64,000 nucleotides of DNA from an uncultured Bacteroidales bacterium. GTDB lineage: Bacteria; Bacteroidota; Bacteroidia; Bacteroidales; Bacteroidaceae. Shown here piece after piece: positions 8,369-17,704 of the stretch (the stretch's first letter is position 1; each line of letters starts with the position of its first letter). The notes under the pieces are model-generated. The model was not told where the DNA came from, did not search any database, and saw only the letters and a list, made by a program, of their open reading frames with translations. A program made the position numbers and the translations under genes. Location: contig CACZBC010000002.1 of the NCBI GenBank assembly GCA_902779315.1, positions 62,001 to 126,000 on the forward strand, given 5' to 3'.

Positions 8369-10837
8369 ATGGCAGAATATATTGCAAACGAAGAAGCACA
8401 GAAAGAAGAAGAGTCAGGTGGATTCCGTCTATCAGATATATGGACCATCATAGTTCTCCATTGGCAATGGATTGTTTTGTCCGCGATTATTGCTCTTGGT
8501 ATAGCCTTTTGCTATTTGCGCTACACACAGCCTATTTATACATCGTCTATGAAAGTACTCATCAAAGACGATACAGATAAGCAACCATATAAGAGTGGTA
8601 AAATGAATCTGGGTCCGATGGGTGTCATCTCCAACAGTAATGGTTTCGACAACGAGCTCGAGATATTGACAAGTACCAATGTCAACAGTCGTGTCGTAAA
8701 CTCCCTGAAACTCTATGTCAGCTATGCTATCGAAGGCAAAGTTCGCAAGTTGGAGCAGTATCAGAATAACCCTATCATCGTTGATATGCCTCAGCATCAA
8801 CTTGCGGTTTTGCGTACTCCCATCGAATTAGAGATGACAAAGGCCGACAAGGGGCTGCATGTGTTGGGAAAAGTGAGAATGGCTGGACAGAAGGATCCTG
8901 TCACTTTTGATCATGATATCAAGAAGCTTCCCAGCAGCATCAACACTCCGATGGGTGTTATCATATTCCAGCAGAATCCTGGTACCAAGTGGAAGGACGA
9001 GAAGCTATATGCCACTATTCTTCCTGTAGAAACAGCTGCGCGTAAGTATAGGGGCAAGCTTTCGGCTAGTCCGACAAGCAAGTCCACTACTGTGGCGCGT
9101 ATTTCTTTTACCGATACGCAGATTGGACGTTCACGTGATTATTTGAATGAACTCCTCAAGAGCTATAATGATGATGCCAACGAAGACAAGAATGAGGTGG
9201 CAATGAAGACGGAAGAGTTCATTAAGGACCGTATTGATGCCATTCGCGGCGAGTTGGATGTGACGGAAGGTGAGCTTGAACAATACAAGAAGAGCAACGA
9301 ACTCATCAATCTTAGCAATGATGCAACAACAGCTCTCTCAAATACAACAGAGTACCAGAAGAAGCAAGTTGAGTTTGAAACGCAGTTGAACCTTATCAAT
9401 GCGCTGGTCAACTATATGAACAATCCTGCCAATGCCATGCAGGTTATTCCTGCTAATCTTGGTCTTTCAAATGCCAGTTTGAATTCCACTATCGCTCAAT
9501 ATAACGAAGCGGTTTTGCAGAGGAATCGATTGCTTAAGTCTTCCAGCGAGGACAATGCCGTCGTACAACGCATGACAGCCCAGTTGGAAGATCTGTGGCC
9601 GACCATTAAGATGAATCTCGATGCCATTAAGAATGATGTGATGACGCAGAAAGCGGGAGCTGACAGTCAGTATCGAATGTTCAGTAATCGCATAAGCAGT
9701 ACGCCAACTCAGGAGCGTGCGTTGACGAACATTAGCCGTCAGCAAGAATTGAAGGCCAGCCTGTATCTGATGTTGTTGCAGAAGCGTGAAGAGAACTACA
9801 TTTCCCTTGCCAGCACAGCAGCCAAGGCTCGTCTCATTGATCCCCCATTGTTGGCAGGTAAAGTTTCTCCGAAGGATCAGATGATTTGGCTTGCTGCTTT
9901 GCTGATCGGCTTAGGCTTACCCATCGTATTCTTCTTCTTGAAGAACCTGCTTCGCTATCGTATCGAAGGTCGTGATGATGTTGAGAAGTTGACGAAGATT
10001 AGCATTCTTGCGGATATTCCTCTTGCTGGTAAGACGGTTGATGGCGAAAAAGCGCTCGTTGTCCGCGAGAATACCAACGACTCTATGGAGGAGGCATTCC
10101 GCGGATTGCGTACCAATCTCCGCTTTATCCTCGAGTCGGACGAGAAGGTTATCTTGTGCACAAGTTGTATTCCTGGCGAAGGAAAAACGTTTGTCTGCAC
10201 AAACCTCGCGATGTCTTTGGCTTTGATGGACAGGAAGGTGATTGTGGTCGGCTTGGATATCCGTAAGCCGCGTTTGGTCAAACTCTTCGGTATACCTGCC
10301 GATAAGAAGGGTATTACGACCTTCATGTCAGGTAGCGACACTTCATACGAAGCGCTTGAGGGACAGATTGTTCATGGCGTAACCAACAAGAACCTTGACG
10401 TATTGCCCGCAGGTATCATTCCTCCCAACCCGAGTGAGCTAATCTCTCGCGACCAACTCGATCGTGCCATCGAACTGCTTAAGGAGCATTACGATTATAT
10501 TCTGCTCGACACACCTCCCATCGGACTTGTCAGTGATACTCTTTCCATCGGTCGTGTTGCAGATATGTGTCTCTTCGTATGTCGTGCCGACTATAGTCCT
10601 CGCGGCAATTTCGACCTTATTAATAGCCTCAAGGCAGAGGATAAGTTACCTAAGATTAACCTCGTCCTCAACGCCGTTGACATGCGAAAGAAGAAGTATG
10701 GCTACTATTATGGCTACGGAAAGTATGGTAAATATGGTAAATACGGCAGGTATGGTTATGGCAAGGGACGTTATGGCCATTATGGTATTTACGGTAAGTA
10801 CGGAAGCCAGGAAAGCAAAGAACACACGGAGAAGTAA
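8369..10837 (+). CDS. Wzc-type polysaccharide co-polymerase/bacterial tyrosine kinase
   Basis: This 822-residue inner-membrane protein probably controls polysaccharide chain length and export. A Wzz domain follows the first transmembrane helix (about residues 30-55, WTIIVLHWQWIVLSAIIALG). A periplasmic coiled-coil region (about 270-480) leads to the second helix (IWLAALLIGLGLPIVFFFL). The cytosolic BY-kinase domain carries Walker A (IPGEGKT, near residue 602), Walker A' (VVGLDIRKPRL) and Walker B (YILLDTPP). The C-terminal tail is a Tyr-Gly-Lys array with 14 tyrosines in about 40 residues, the likely autophosphorylation cluster, and is longer and more regular than usual. The sugar-transferase homologue is divergent; no flippase, polymerase or glycosyltransferase genes are in view. 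Confidence 0.93.
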   Translation: MAEYIANEEAQKEEESGGFRLSDIWTIIVLHWQWIVLSAIIALGIAFCYLRYTQPIYTSSMKVLIKDDTDKQPYKSGKMNLGPMGVISNSNGFDNELEILTSTNVNSRVVNSLKLYVSYAIEGKVRKLEQYQNNPIIVDMPQHQLAVLRTPIELEMTKADKGLHVLGKVRMAGQKDPVTFDHDIKKLPSSINTPMGVIIFQQNPGTKWKDEKLYATILPVETAARKYRGKLSASPTSKSTTVARISFTDTQIGRSRDYLNELLKSYNDDANEDKNEVAMKTEEFIKDRIDAIRGELDVTEGELEQYKKSNELINLSNDATTALSNTTEYQKKQVEFETQLNLINALVNYMNNPANAMQVIPANLGLSNASLNSTIAQYNEAVLQRNRLLKSSSEDNAVVQRMTAQLEDLWPTIKMNLDAIKNDVMTQKAGADSQYRMFSNRISSTPTQERALTNISRQQELKASLYLMLLQKREENYISLASTAAKARLIDPPLLAGKVSPKDQMIWLAALLIGLGLPIVFFFLKNLLRYRIEGRDDVEKLTKISILADIPLAGKTVDGEKALVVRENTNDSMEEAFRGLRTNLRFILESDEKVILCTSCIPGEGKTFVCTNLAMSLALMDRKVIVVGLDIRKPRLVKLFGIPADKKGITTFMSGSDTSYEALEGQIVHGVTNKNLDVLPAGIIPPNPSELISRDQLDRAIELLKEHYDYILLDTPPIGLVSDTLSIGRVADMCLFVCRADYSPRGNFDLINSLKAEDKLPKINLVLNAVDMRKKKYGYYYGYGKYGKYGKYGRYGYGKGRYGHYGIYGKYGSQESKEHTEK

Positions 10838-10848
10838 AGGTCATTCAA

Positions 10849-10936
10849 AAACAACTAGTGTGACGTTGGCAAACATCACGTGCCAACTTTGCAAACATCA
10901 CGTGTGAAGTTCGCAAACTTCACACGTGATGTTTAT
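10849..10936. repeat. 22-bp tandem repeat array, locus B (4 units, last one inverted)
   Basis: Units start at 10849, 10871, 10893 and 10915. The first has an ACTAGT core, and the second and third have CACGTG. The fourth is in inverted orientation (CACACGTGATGTTT). Units three and four together form a perfect 19-bp inverted repeat (10893-10911 with 10916-10934) around a 4-nt loop. A smaller hairpin (GTTGGCA 10865-10871 with TGCCAAC 10881-10887) joins units one and two. The array fills the gap between the convergent Wzc-like and ThiD-like genes. Confidence 0.9.
10893..10934. terminator. Possible bidirectional hairpin terminator made of two repeat units
   Basis: The perfect 19-bp stem AAACATCACGTGTGAAGTT with its complement, loop CGCA, lies between two convergent genes. 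An A-tract-like AAA precedes and a TTT follows the stem, so it could end transcription from either side. Function is inferred from position and structure only. Confidence 0.55.
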
Positions 10937-10946
10937 TGATATCCCT

Positions 10947-11714
10947 TTAGAGGTTTGCGCTGATATAGTATCGAGGACCTGCGAGGAAGTAACTCATATA
11001 GGCTTCGGCACGTTCGACAGCAGTTGCGAGGTCGTCACCTTTCGCCAAATGTGTAGCGATAGCACTTGCCAAAGTGTCGCCAGTTCCGTTTCGGTCGTCG
11101 AGTATGAGCTTCTTTTTGGGATGAGGTGTAAGTGTTTTGTTGACTGCGTCGTAGAGGTAATCCACCAGATATTTGCCCTCTTCAACACTTTTTACCAATA
11201 CGCTACAGCCCCATTGACTGAGCTTTTTCAAGTCGTTTTCCGGGTCAGTTATTTTGTGTCCCAAAAGAAATTCGGCTTCGCGAACGTTTGGCGTGATGAG
11301 TGTTGCGAGTGGGAACAACTCGCTTTTATAGGCAGCAATTGCTTCGTCGCTGACCAACTGCTCACCTGCAAAGTTTACGATAACAGGGTCTATAAGAATG
11401 GGTTGCCTGTTAAATCGGCGTAGAACACTAGCCACAGCGAGGATAATCCCGTCAGTCGGCAGTATTCCTGTCTTGATACAGTCGGCTCCAACAGTACTCA
11501 GGAATGATTCTGCTTGCGAGACAATCAGTTCGGTCGGCAAGTGATAGATGCTTTTAATCCGGTTCACATCCTCATCCACAATACATGTCAGTGCCGCTGC
11601 AGCCCAGCCTCCGCAACGGGTAATAGCCTTGATGTCCGCTTGAACACCTGCACTCCCCAAAGGCTCACTGCCGGCAATGAGGAAAACCTTGCCTGTATTT
11701 TCTTTTTTCTCCAT
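10947..11714 (-). CDS. ThiD/PdxK-like hydroxymethylpyrimidine or pyridoxal kinase
   Basis: This 255-residue ribokinase-fold cytosolic kinase has the N-terminal substrate motif SAGVQADIKAI, ADCIKTGILP and the DPV--NFAGEQL strand. TPN-REAEFLLG and the C-terminal anion-hole region NGTGDTLASAIATHLAKG follow. Classical ThiD proteins have HGTGC at that site; here it is NGTGD, as in pyridoxal or ribokinase-type enzymes. Phosphorylation of hydroxymethylpyrimidine (thiamine synthesis or salvage) and of pyridoxal (B6 salvage) are both possible. No other thiamine or B6 gene and no TPP riboswitch are nearby. It is transcribed alone, divergent from the M6 protease, and its promoter lies so close that the mRNA is nearly leaderless. 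Confidence 0.85.
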   Translation of the reverse strand: MEKKENTGKVFLIAGSEPLGSAGVQADIKAITRCGGWAAAALTCIVDEDVNRIKSIYHLPTELIVSQAESFLSTVGADCIKTGILPTDGIILAVASVLRRFNRQPILIDPVIVNFAGEQLVSDEAIAAYKSELFPLATLITPNVREAEFLLGHKITDPENDLKKLSQWGCSVLVKSVEEGKYLVDYLYDAVNKTLTPHPKKKLILDDRNGTGDTLASAIATHLAKGDDLATAVERAEAYMSYFLAGPRYYISANL

Positions 11715-11722
11715 TCAGGGCG

Positions 11723-11754
11723 CAAAGTTACGACGAATATACATAAAAATCAAA
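11723..11754 (-). promoter_or_regulatory. Promoter of the ThiD-like gene
   Basis: A TAACTTTG -7 box (11723-11730) and an exact TTTG -33 box (11751-11754) are separated by 20 bp on the minus strand. The -7 box ends only 8 nt before the ATG, so the transcript should have a leader of a few nucleotides at most. Confidence 0.8.
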
Positions 11755-11764
11755 TATAATTCCA

Positions 11765-11772
11765 TATATTTG
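11765..11772 (+). promoter_or_regulatory. -7 box of the M6 protease promoter
   Basis: TATATTTG matches TAnnTTTG and lies 54 bp before the ATG at 11827. No convincing -33 TTTG is seen at the expected distance, and the site is close to the divergent ThiD promoter. Confidence 0.5.
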
Positions 11773-11826
11773 CATGCATAAAGTGAAAGATGCGCCTTTT
11801 TAGGGCAACGACTATTATTATATAAG

Positions 11827-14103
11827 ATGTATAGAAACCTGATAACACTTTTCGTTGCATTCTTGTGTTGTCTCCTTGTTGGAGCACAGCCTTTGATAAG
11901 GACGAATCCCATTCGTGGCAATCACCATACCCATCGCCTTCCTGGCGTCAACGAACGTCGTTTGGCTCGCCTTGAGAAGATGCGTGATGCAAACGACATC
12001 CTTCGTCATCGGCAAGGACCTTGGCGCGTGAATGCACAACCCCAGACGAAAAAGGGACTTGTCCTGCTTGTGGAATTCTCTGATACGAAGATGAAATCCG
12101 ATGCAGTAACACAATGGAATAATCGTTTCAACCAGCAAGGTTACTCTCTCGACGCTCATGTTGGCTCCGTTCGCGACTATTTCATCGACCAGAGTTACGG
12201 TTTGCTTACAATTGACTTTGACATTGTCGGACCTCTCGAACTCACAAAAACTCAGGAATATTATGGTTCTCGTCCTAATAGTCAACTAGATGATCGTGCT
12301 GCAGAAATGGTAATCGAGGCTCTGAAGCTTGCTAATTCTCAAGTCGATTATGCCGATTATGATTGGGATGGTGACAATGAAGTAGACCAAGTTTATGTCA
12401 TCTATGCAGGTGTAACGCAGTATGATACACAAGGTTATATCTGGCCTCACGAGTGGAGTCTCAGTAGCGCGCAATTCTATGGAAACGGCAGTGGATACCA
12501 GTTCTTGGATGGTGTCTATATCGACACTTACGCTGTCTCCAACGAGCTTGCCAGCGAAACAACCTTCGAAGGAATAGGAACAGCTTGCCACGAGTTTAGC
12601 CATTGTCTCGGATTCCCTGACTTTTACGACACAGAATATAATGGAGGAACAGCAGCCCAAAACTGGGATGTGCTCGACGGAGGCAGTTATAACGGGCCGC
12701 AATATTTGGGCGAACAACCAAGTCCCTATACTGCTTATGAGCGTTGGTCGGCAGGATGGATAGACCTCATCCCTTTGACAGAACCTTGTAGAGTAAAAGG
12801 AATGCCCGCCATTAATGAAGAAGGAGTTGCATATATTATTAATAATACGGGCAATCCCAACGAATATTATATCCTGGAGAACCGCCAGAAGATAACTTTC
12901 GGAATAGGTAATGGCGGGCATGGACTCATGGTGTGGCATATTGATTACAATCGAGATGCATGGAACTATAATAAGGTGAACGCCGATAAGGACCATCAAC
13001 GCATGACCTTTCTGCCTGCTGATGGTCAAGTGGGAGAACTCATAAATAAGGAAGGCTATTATCAGTATCAGATATCTTCAGACGATGAAGCGGGTGATCC
13101 CTATCCTGGCAAGCAAAACATAAATGCCGTGCAACAATTGACTTGGTTCACCTCGGAAAGATATGGAACTCAAAATCATCATAACCTGATACATGACATA
13201 TCAGAGACTTCTGATGGGAAGATTAATTTCACTTATGGCGAGTACTTCCCACTTCCAACGCCTGATGTGGCTTATCCGACAGACATAACTGCAAACTCCT
13301 TTACCGCCAATTGGTTCCCAGTTGAGGGAGCAACCAGTTATTCTCTTGAAGTCGAGGCAATAACCGACGAGCCTTCCTCTTCATCAGTCCTATGTGAAGA
13401 CTTCTCTAACTTTGTTGATATAGGAAAGGGTTCGCAGATAAGTCGAAGTGTAATAGACACATATACGCAAATTCCAGGTTGGACAGGAGCGGGCATCTAC
13501 GGAACAATGGATGCTTCTGTGCGCATCTCTTCTCAAAGTATTGCCGGTCACATTATGACGCCAGTCATTGAGTTCTGTGCAGGAACATTAATGGTCGATT
13601 TTGATGCGGCGTATTATGATACCGATGGTAGTAGTGTTGTTGTTTCTGTGCTCAAGGACGAACAAACATTAGCGACAGAAGTTGTTCCTCTTACTTCCGA
13701 ACGCCATACTTATACTCTTGCTTTCGATGACATTCCGTCAGGTTGTAAAGTCAAGTTCGAATCGACGGCAAGAATGAAGCGGTTTTATCTTTATAATGTA
13801 AACATTTCGGACATAAGTGGAAATGGTAGTGTAACAACTACCTACGAAGGTTTGACTTCAACTTCTTACATTGTTGAGCCAATAGCGTCTGACATGTGTT
13901 ATTATCGGGTTCAGGCAAGGTGCGAAGATGGCACTTCCGAATGGTCTGGATGGATGGATGTAGACATTGCTTCATCTATAAGTAATATATTTGAAAATGA
14001 TAAAGATAGAGGAGAAATCTATGACCTTTTTGGTCGTCGTATTCATCAAGTTCCTAAACATGGATTCTATATTCAAGCTGGCAAATTGTTTATGAAGCGA
14101 TGA
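11827..14103 (+). CDS. Secreted M6-family zinc metalloprotease
   Basis: This 758-residue exported protease has a signal peptide (residues 1-20, cleaved near GAQP) and an M6 (immune inhibitor A-type) catalytic domain at about 60-470. Its zinc motif is HEFSHCLGFPD near residue 255, followed by a Met-turn-like region. From about residue 475 an FnIII domain begins (TANSFTANWFPVEGATSYSLEV). It seems to be interrupted by a jelly-roll-like insert and to resume at YRVQARCEDGTSEWSGW. The last 25 residues (IYDLFGRRIHQ...GFYIQAGKLFMKR) match the C-terminal tail seen on several exported proteins here and may be a type IX secretion signal. It likely degrades extracellular protein. The gene is monocistronic, with an ATG start and no obvious Shine-Dalgarno sequence. 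Confidence 0.9.
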   Translation: MYRNLITLFVAFLCCLLVGAQPLIRTNPIRGNHHTHRLPGVNERRLARLEKMRDANDILRHRQGPWRVNAQPQTKKGLVLLVEFSDTKMKSDAVTQWNNRFNQQGYSLDAHVGSVRDYFIDQSYGLLTIDFDIVGPLELTKTQEYYGSRPNSQLDDRAAEMVIEALKLANSQVDYADYDWDGDNEVDQVYVIYAGVTQYDTQGYIWPHEWSLSSAQFYGNGSGYQFLDGVYIDTYAVSNELASETTFEGIGTACHEFSHCLGFPDFYDTEYNGGTAAQNWDVLDGGSYNGPQYLGEQPSPYTAYERWSAGWIDLIPLTEPCRVKGMPAINEEGVAYIINNTGNPNEYYILENRQKITFGIGNGGHGLMVWHIDYNRDAWNYNKVNADKDHQRMTFLPADGQVGELINKEGYYQYQISSDDEAGDPYPGKQNINAVQQLTWFTSERYGTQNHHNLIHDISETSDGKINFTYGEYFPLPTPDVAYPTDITANSFTANWFPVEGATSYSLEVEAITDEPSSSSVLCEDFSNFVDIGKGSQISRSVIDTYTQIPGWTGAGIYGTMDASVRISSQSIAGHIMTPVIEFCAGTLMVDFDAAYYDTDGSSVVVSVLKDEQTLATEVVPLTSERHTYTLAFDDIPSGCKVKFESTARMKRFYLYNVNISDISGNGSVTTTYEGLTSTSYIVEPIASDMCYYRVQARCEDGTSEWSGWMDVDIASSISNIFENDKDRGEIYDLFGRRIHQVPKHGFYIQAGKLFMKR

Positions 14104-14533
14104 ATTTTTTGCGCTTTATAAAATGAGTTGGAGACATACTTGTCTACGAAGAATTCCGCCTCATTTCGTTTAGTTTTAATGCTATTTATATATTCTGAAA
14201 ATGTCATAAAATATTTCGTTAAAATAAGAATGAGACCTTCCCATATACCCTTTTAATTGGAGAAGCTAGGCAAAAAGGTCATCTCATTAAGGTAATTGAG
14301 TCAACTCATCTTTTACTCCTGTTTTTCCTGTAAGAAGAAGGCAAAATCTCGCAAAAATGCCTTGATGATTGAATAAATTTAACCATCTTTTGTTAAATAA
14401 CCTTAAAATGGAGATCTTTCCTTATACTATATGATGTTATTCATTTAAAAAAATGTAAATTTGCTCTGTTGAGTGCGCACAAAAGCGTAAAAAGAGACTG
14501 AAAACAACTAAAAAACTAAAATATAAACAAACA
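14104..14533. other. 430-bp A/T-rich intergenic region upstream of the FAS1/SusCD locus
   Basis: No coding potential is seen. It contains an imperfect inverted repeat (AATGAGACCTT 14229-14239 with AAGGTCATCTCATT 14275-14288, three bases unpaired) and the promoter box at 14456-14463. The inverted repeat could be an operator, or part of a terminator for the protease gene; it is not followed by a T-tract. No 22-bp repeat is present. Confidence 0.6.
14456..14463 (+). promoter_or_regulatory. -7 box of the FAS1/SusCD operon
   Basis: TAAATTTG fits TAnnTTTG and would give a leader of about 65 nt before the first FAS1 gene. The -33 element is not clear. No transcription regulator gene is adjacent to this operon in the window. 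Confidence 0.6.
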
Positions 14534-17500
14534 ATGCGTATGACAAACCGTTTAAGCAAATGGAGCAGACATTCCTCACGGGTGGTATGTCTGCTGACAC
14601 TTTGCGGGCTGATGTATGCTTGTAAGGATGAGTTTATACTGGACGATGAGAAGCCCAGTTGGCTCAATTCAAGCATATACGAAAGCCTGGAGCAGAAGGG
14701 CAATTTCAGAACTTATCTGAAGTTGTTGGCAGACAAGGATGTTAATCCCGAAGGCATGCGTCCATTGACAGACGTGTTGAGCCGAACCGGTTCGAAGACA
14801 GTCTTCGTGGCAAATGACTCTGCGTGGGATGCGTTTTTTGCTGCCAATGCCAATCTGCCAGAGAGCAACCCTTGGCATTATGCCACAAGTTATGAGAATC
14901 TGAGTCAGGCTCAGAAAAAGTTGCTGATTCACACCAGCATGCTTAACAATGCCATTGTGATGGAGAATCTGGCAAGCAGCCAGTCCGATGGAACCAATTC
15001 TCCAACTCGTGGCGAATACATGCGTCGCTATACCGACGTTGAAGCTACTGACTCTATCACCTATGTCGCTTCGGCAGACCTGCCCTTTAGCTACTCTGCT
15101 ACAGACAAGGACTATTGGGAGCGTTTCCGTGAGGAAAATGGTGGAAAGGGCATTTATATGGCAATTGACTCAACATTGCCGATGATGCTGCATTTCACCT
15201 CGGAGCACATGTCTAGAAATACCGTGAAAGACGAGGACTTCGCATATTTCATGGGTCGCGAAAGAAATACGAGCGATGTACATATTTATGATGCTCTCCT
15301 GAAGGACAAGGATGGTGTCTGCGAAAACGGCTATGTGAATGTTACCGAAAAGCCGCTTTGCCCGCTCACCAATATGGCAGAGGTCATTCGTACCAATGGT
15401 AAGACTAACATCTTCAGCCATATCCTCGATCGCTTCTGTGCACCTTTCTATTGCAACCGTATCACCGAAGCTTATAAGGTACTTCACCCCGACTTTACAG
15501 ACTCAATCTTTACAAAGAGATATTTCTCTAACAATAACTTCTCTGTAAAGGCTAATTATGTAAGGGCAGGTCAAGATGGTGAAATACCTAAGTTCGAGCC
15601 AGGTCCAAAGGGTACTTACCAGACCTACAACCCATATAAGGATGGTTCCACACCTGACCGTATTCCTGCTCTTAAATATGATCCAGGATGGAATGGTTAT
15701 TACGACGAAATGGATGTCCGCAAAGATATGGCAGCTATTTTCGTTCCTAGTGACGACCAGATGTGGCACTATTTCCAGAATGCAGGTGAGGACCTCATTC
15801 GTACATATTATGCTAATGAAGGTACTGCCGAGCAGATTCCTTATGCTAGAGCTACGAACATTGACGAGCTTTATAGGCAAATAGACTGCATTCCTGTAGG
15901 TACTCTCGACAAACTGATCAATAACTTTATGCAACGCTCATTCGTCGGCTCTGTTCCCAGCAAGTGGTCCAAACTTACTGATGATGCAATGGAACCGTTG
16001 TTCGACAATGTTGATGAGGCAATCGGTCAGCTTGATACTTGTTTGGTTGCAAACAATGGCGTGATCTACGTTATGGACAGAACTTGTGTCCCTGCAGACT
16101 ATAGATCTGTTACCGCGCCCGCGTTCATTAGTAAAACAAATAAGATTATGAAGTCTGCCATCTATGACGACTACATGAATTTGAACTACTACGCTTACCT
16201 TAAGGCTATGCAGAGTAAGTTCACCTTCCTGTTGCCCAGTGATAGCGCACTCTTCTACTATTATGACCCCGCCAGCATGAAGAGTCGTACACCTCGTGCT
16301 ATCGAATTCTATTTCGTAGGCGGAACCTTCCCTGTTAAACTGAGATTCAGGTACTACTACTGCCCCTACAACAAGGGCACAAACGAACTTGGTACTATTG
16401 GTAACATGATTCCAGGTACGAACCAGTATGATAATACTGAGGTAGTGAACCGTCTGAAAGACATCTTGGAGAGCCACACGATTGTGCATGACGGAACCAA
16501 TCCCATGACACGTGAAGACCAGAAATACTACGGCATTGATACATCAACACCTCTGGACGAGTATTACCTCTCTAAGAATGGTAATGCCGTTAAGGTCGTT
16601 CGTGATGACAATGACAGCGTTATTGCCGTGAAGGGCGGCTTCCAACTTGAGAACGAACGTCTGGGTGTTGTTAGCGATAACCCTGGTGTCACATCTTGTA
16701 AGCTTACAAAGACTCGTAATGTGGACAATGGTCATACCTACGTCCTCAATTCTCCGCTGGTTCCCACTTATCGTAGTGTATACAGTATCTTCACAAATGA
16801 TGCTGACTGGTATAAGTATCAGGAAGGCGATCCTGCAGCAGAAACGCCATACAGCCAGTTCTATGATCTCTGTACTGCCGATGGTTATGAAACAGAAATT
16901 ATCGGTTGTGGACTGGTAGATGGTAGTCTTTCTAAGACACAAAGAGAATCTGCTCTGAAGAAATATAAGATTTTTGTAGCAGACAATGGTTTGGACTACA
17001 ATGTTCAGTTCTTCAACAACTACCGTTATACAGTCTTTGTTCCAAGCAACGAAGCAGTATTAGCGGCTATCGAAGCTGGTCTGCCAACCTGGGAAGAAAT
17101 TCGCGAGGATTTCCGCAGTCACTGCAAACCCTACATTGACGAAGAAACGGGCGAGCCAAGACTTGATCCCAATGGCGACATCGAATACACAGACTCACTT
17201 CAGACCTATGAAGACAGCGTGCGTATTGCAGCCAAGATTACTTATCTGACTAACTTTGTTCGTTATCACTTCGCCGACAACTCTGTCTTTGCTGATAAGA
17301 CAGTCCTTGCACCCAACGAAATGGTAACCTCCAGTTATGATAAGGAATTAGAGCTCTTCTGTAAGATTCATGTGGACCGCGTCGCAAATGGCGATGGAAC
17401 AGACCTTCGTGTATGTGATGATGTGACATGGAAAGAAAATGGTAATAGCATGGGCGCCAATCCCTTTGTGACAGTTGGAGAGAAGAACGTCTTAGCACGT

Positions 17501-17692
17501 GACATCTCCTGCAACAAAACGCCTGTCAACCAGCAGATGAAGGGTATCACCATCAACTCATCCAGTGCTGCCGTTATTCATTCTATCGATGGTTACCTGA
17601 ATCACACAAAGGTTATCGATGGAAGACATGACAAGACATGGGAGTCGACCATAAAAGCTAAGAGATATTTACAGAGATACGCTATCCGATAA
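14534..17692 (+). CDS. FAS1 (fasciclin) domain lipoprotein, first copy
   Basis: This 1052-residue protein has a lipoprotein signal ending in LMYAC (Cys30), so it should be outer-membrane anchored and probably surface exposed. FAS1-like segments recur: residues about 50-150 (VLSRTGSKTVFVANDSAWDAFF), a central one (YYAYLKAMQSKFTFLLPSDSALF) and a C-terminal one (YNVQFFNNYRYTVFVPSNEAVLAAIE, then a YLTNFVRYHF-type block). Fasciclin lipoproteins of this kind accompany SusC/D pairs in Bacteroidetes and may bind glycan, protein or another surface partner; the ligand is unknown. The SusC gene follows after 12 bp, so they are cotranscribed. An MRM start leaves two possible ATGs two codons apart; the first is used here. 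Confidence 0.85.
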   Translation: MRMTNRLSKWSRHSSRVVCLLTLCGLMYACKDEFILDDEKPSWLNSSIYESLEQKGNFRTYLKLLADKDVNPEGMRPLTDVLSRTGSKTVFVANDSAWDAFFAANANLPESNPWHYATSYENLSQAQKKLLIHTSMLNNAIVMENLASSQSDGTNSPTRGEYMRRYTDVEATDSITYVASADLPFSYSATDKDYWERFREENGGKGIYMAIDSTLPMMLHFTSEHMSRNTVKDEDFAYFMGRERNTSDVHIYDALLKDKDGVCENGYVNVTEKPLCPLTNMAEVIRTNGKTNIFSHILDRFCAPFYCNRITEAYKVLHPDFTDSIFTKRYFSNNNFSVKANYVRAGQDGEIPKFEPGPKGTYQTYNPYKDGSTPDRIPALKYDPGWNGYYDEMDVRKDMAAIFVPSDDQMWHYFQNAGEDLIRTYYANEGTAEQIPYARATNIDELYRQIDCIPVGTLDKLINNFMQRSFVGSVPSKWSKLTDDAMEPLFDNVDEAIGQLDTCLVANNGVIYVMDRTCVPADYRSVTAPAFISKTNKIMKSAIYDDYMNLNYYAYLKAMQSKFTFLLPSDSALFYYYDPASMKSRTPRAIEFYFVGGTFPVKLRFRYYYCPYNKGTNELGTIGNMIPGTNQYDNTEVVNRLKDILESHTIVHDGTNPMTREDQKYYGIDTSTPLDEYYLSKNGNAVKVVRDDNDSVIAVKGGFQLENERLGVVSDNPGVTSCKLTKTRNVDNGHTYVLNSPLVPTYRSVYSIFTNDADWYKYQEGDPAAETPYSQFYDLCTADGYETEIIGCGLVDGSLSKTQRESALKKYKIFVADNGLDYNVQFFNNYRYTVFVPSNEAVLAAIEAGLPTWEEIREDFRSHCKPYIDEETGEPRLDPNGDIEYTDSLQTYEDSVRIAAKITYLTNFVRYHFADNSVFADKTVLAPNEMVTSSYDKELELFCKIHVDRVANGDGTDLRVCDDVTWKENGNSMGANPFVTVGEKNVLARDISCNKTPVNQQMKGITINSSSAAVIHSIDGYLNHTKVIDGRHDKTWESTIKAKRYLQRYAIR

Positions 17693-17704
17693 AATCATCC
17701 GACT

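Noticed and set aside
11715..11826. TPP riboswitch upstream of the ThiD-like gene
   Set aside because: The promoter ends 8 bp before the ATG, leaving no room for a riboswitch leader.
14229..14288. Intrinsic terminator for the M6 protease gene
   Set aside because: The inverted repeat is imperfect, lies 125 bp after the stop and has no T-tract, so it is only noted as a possible operator.
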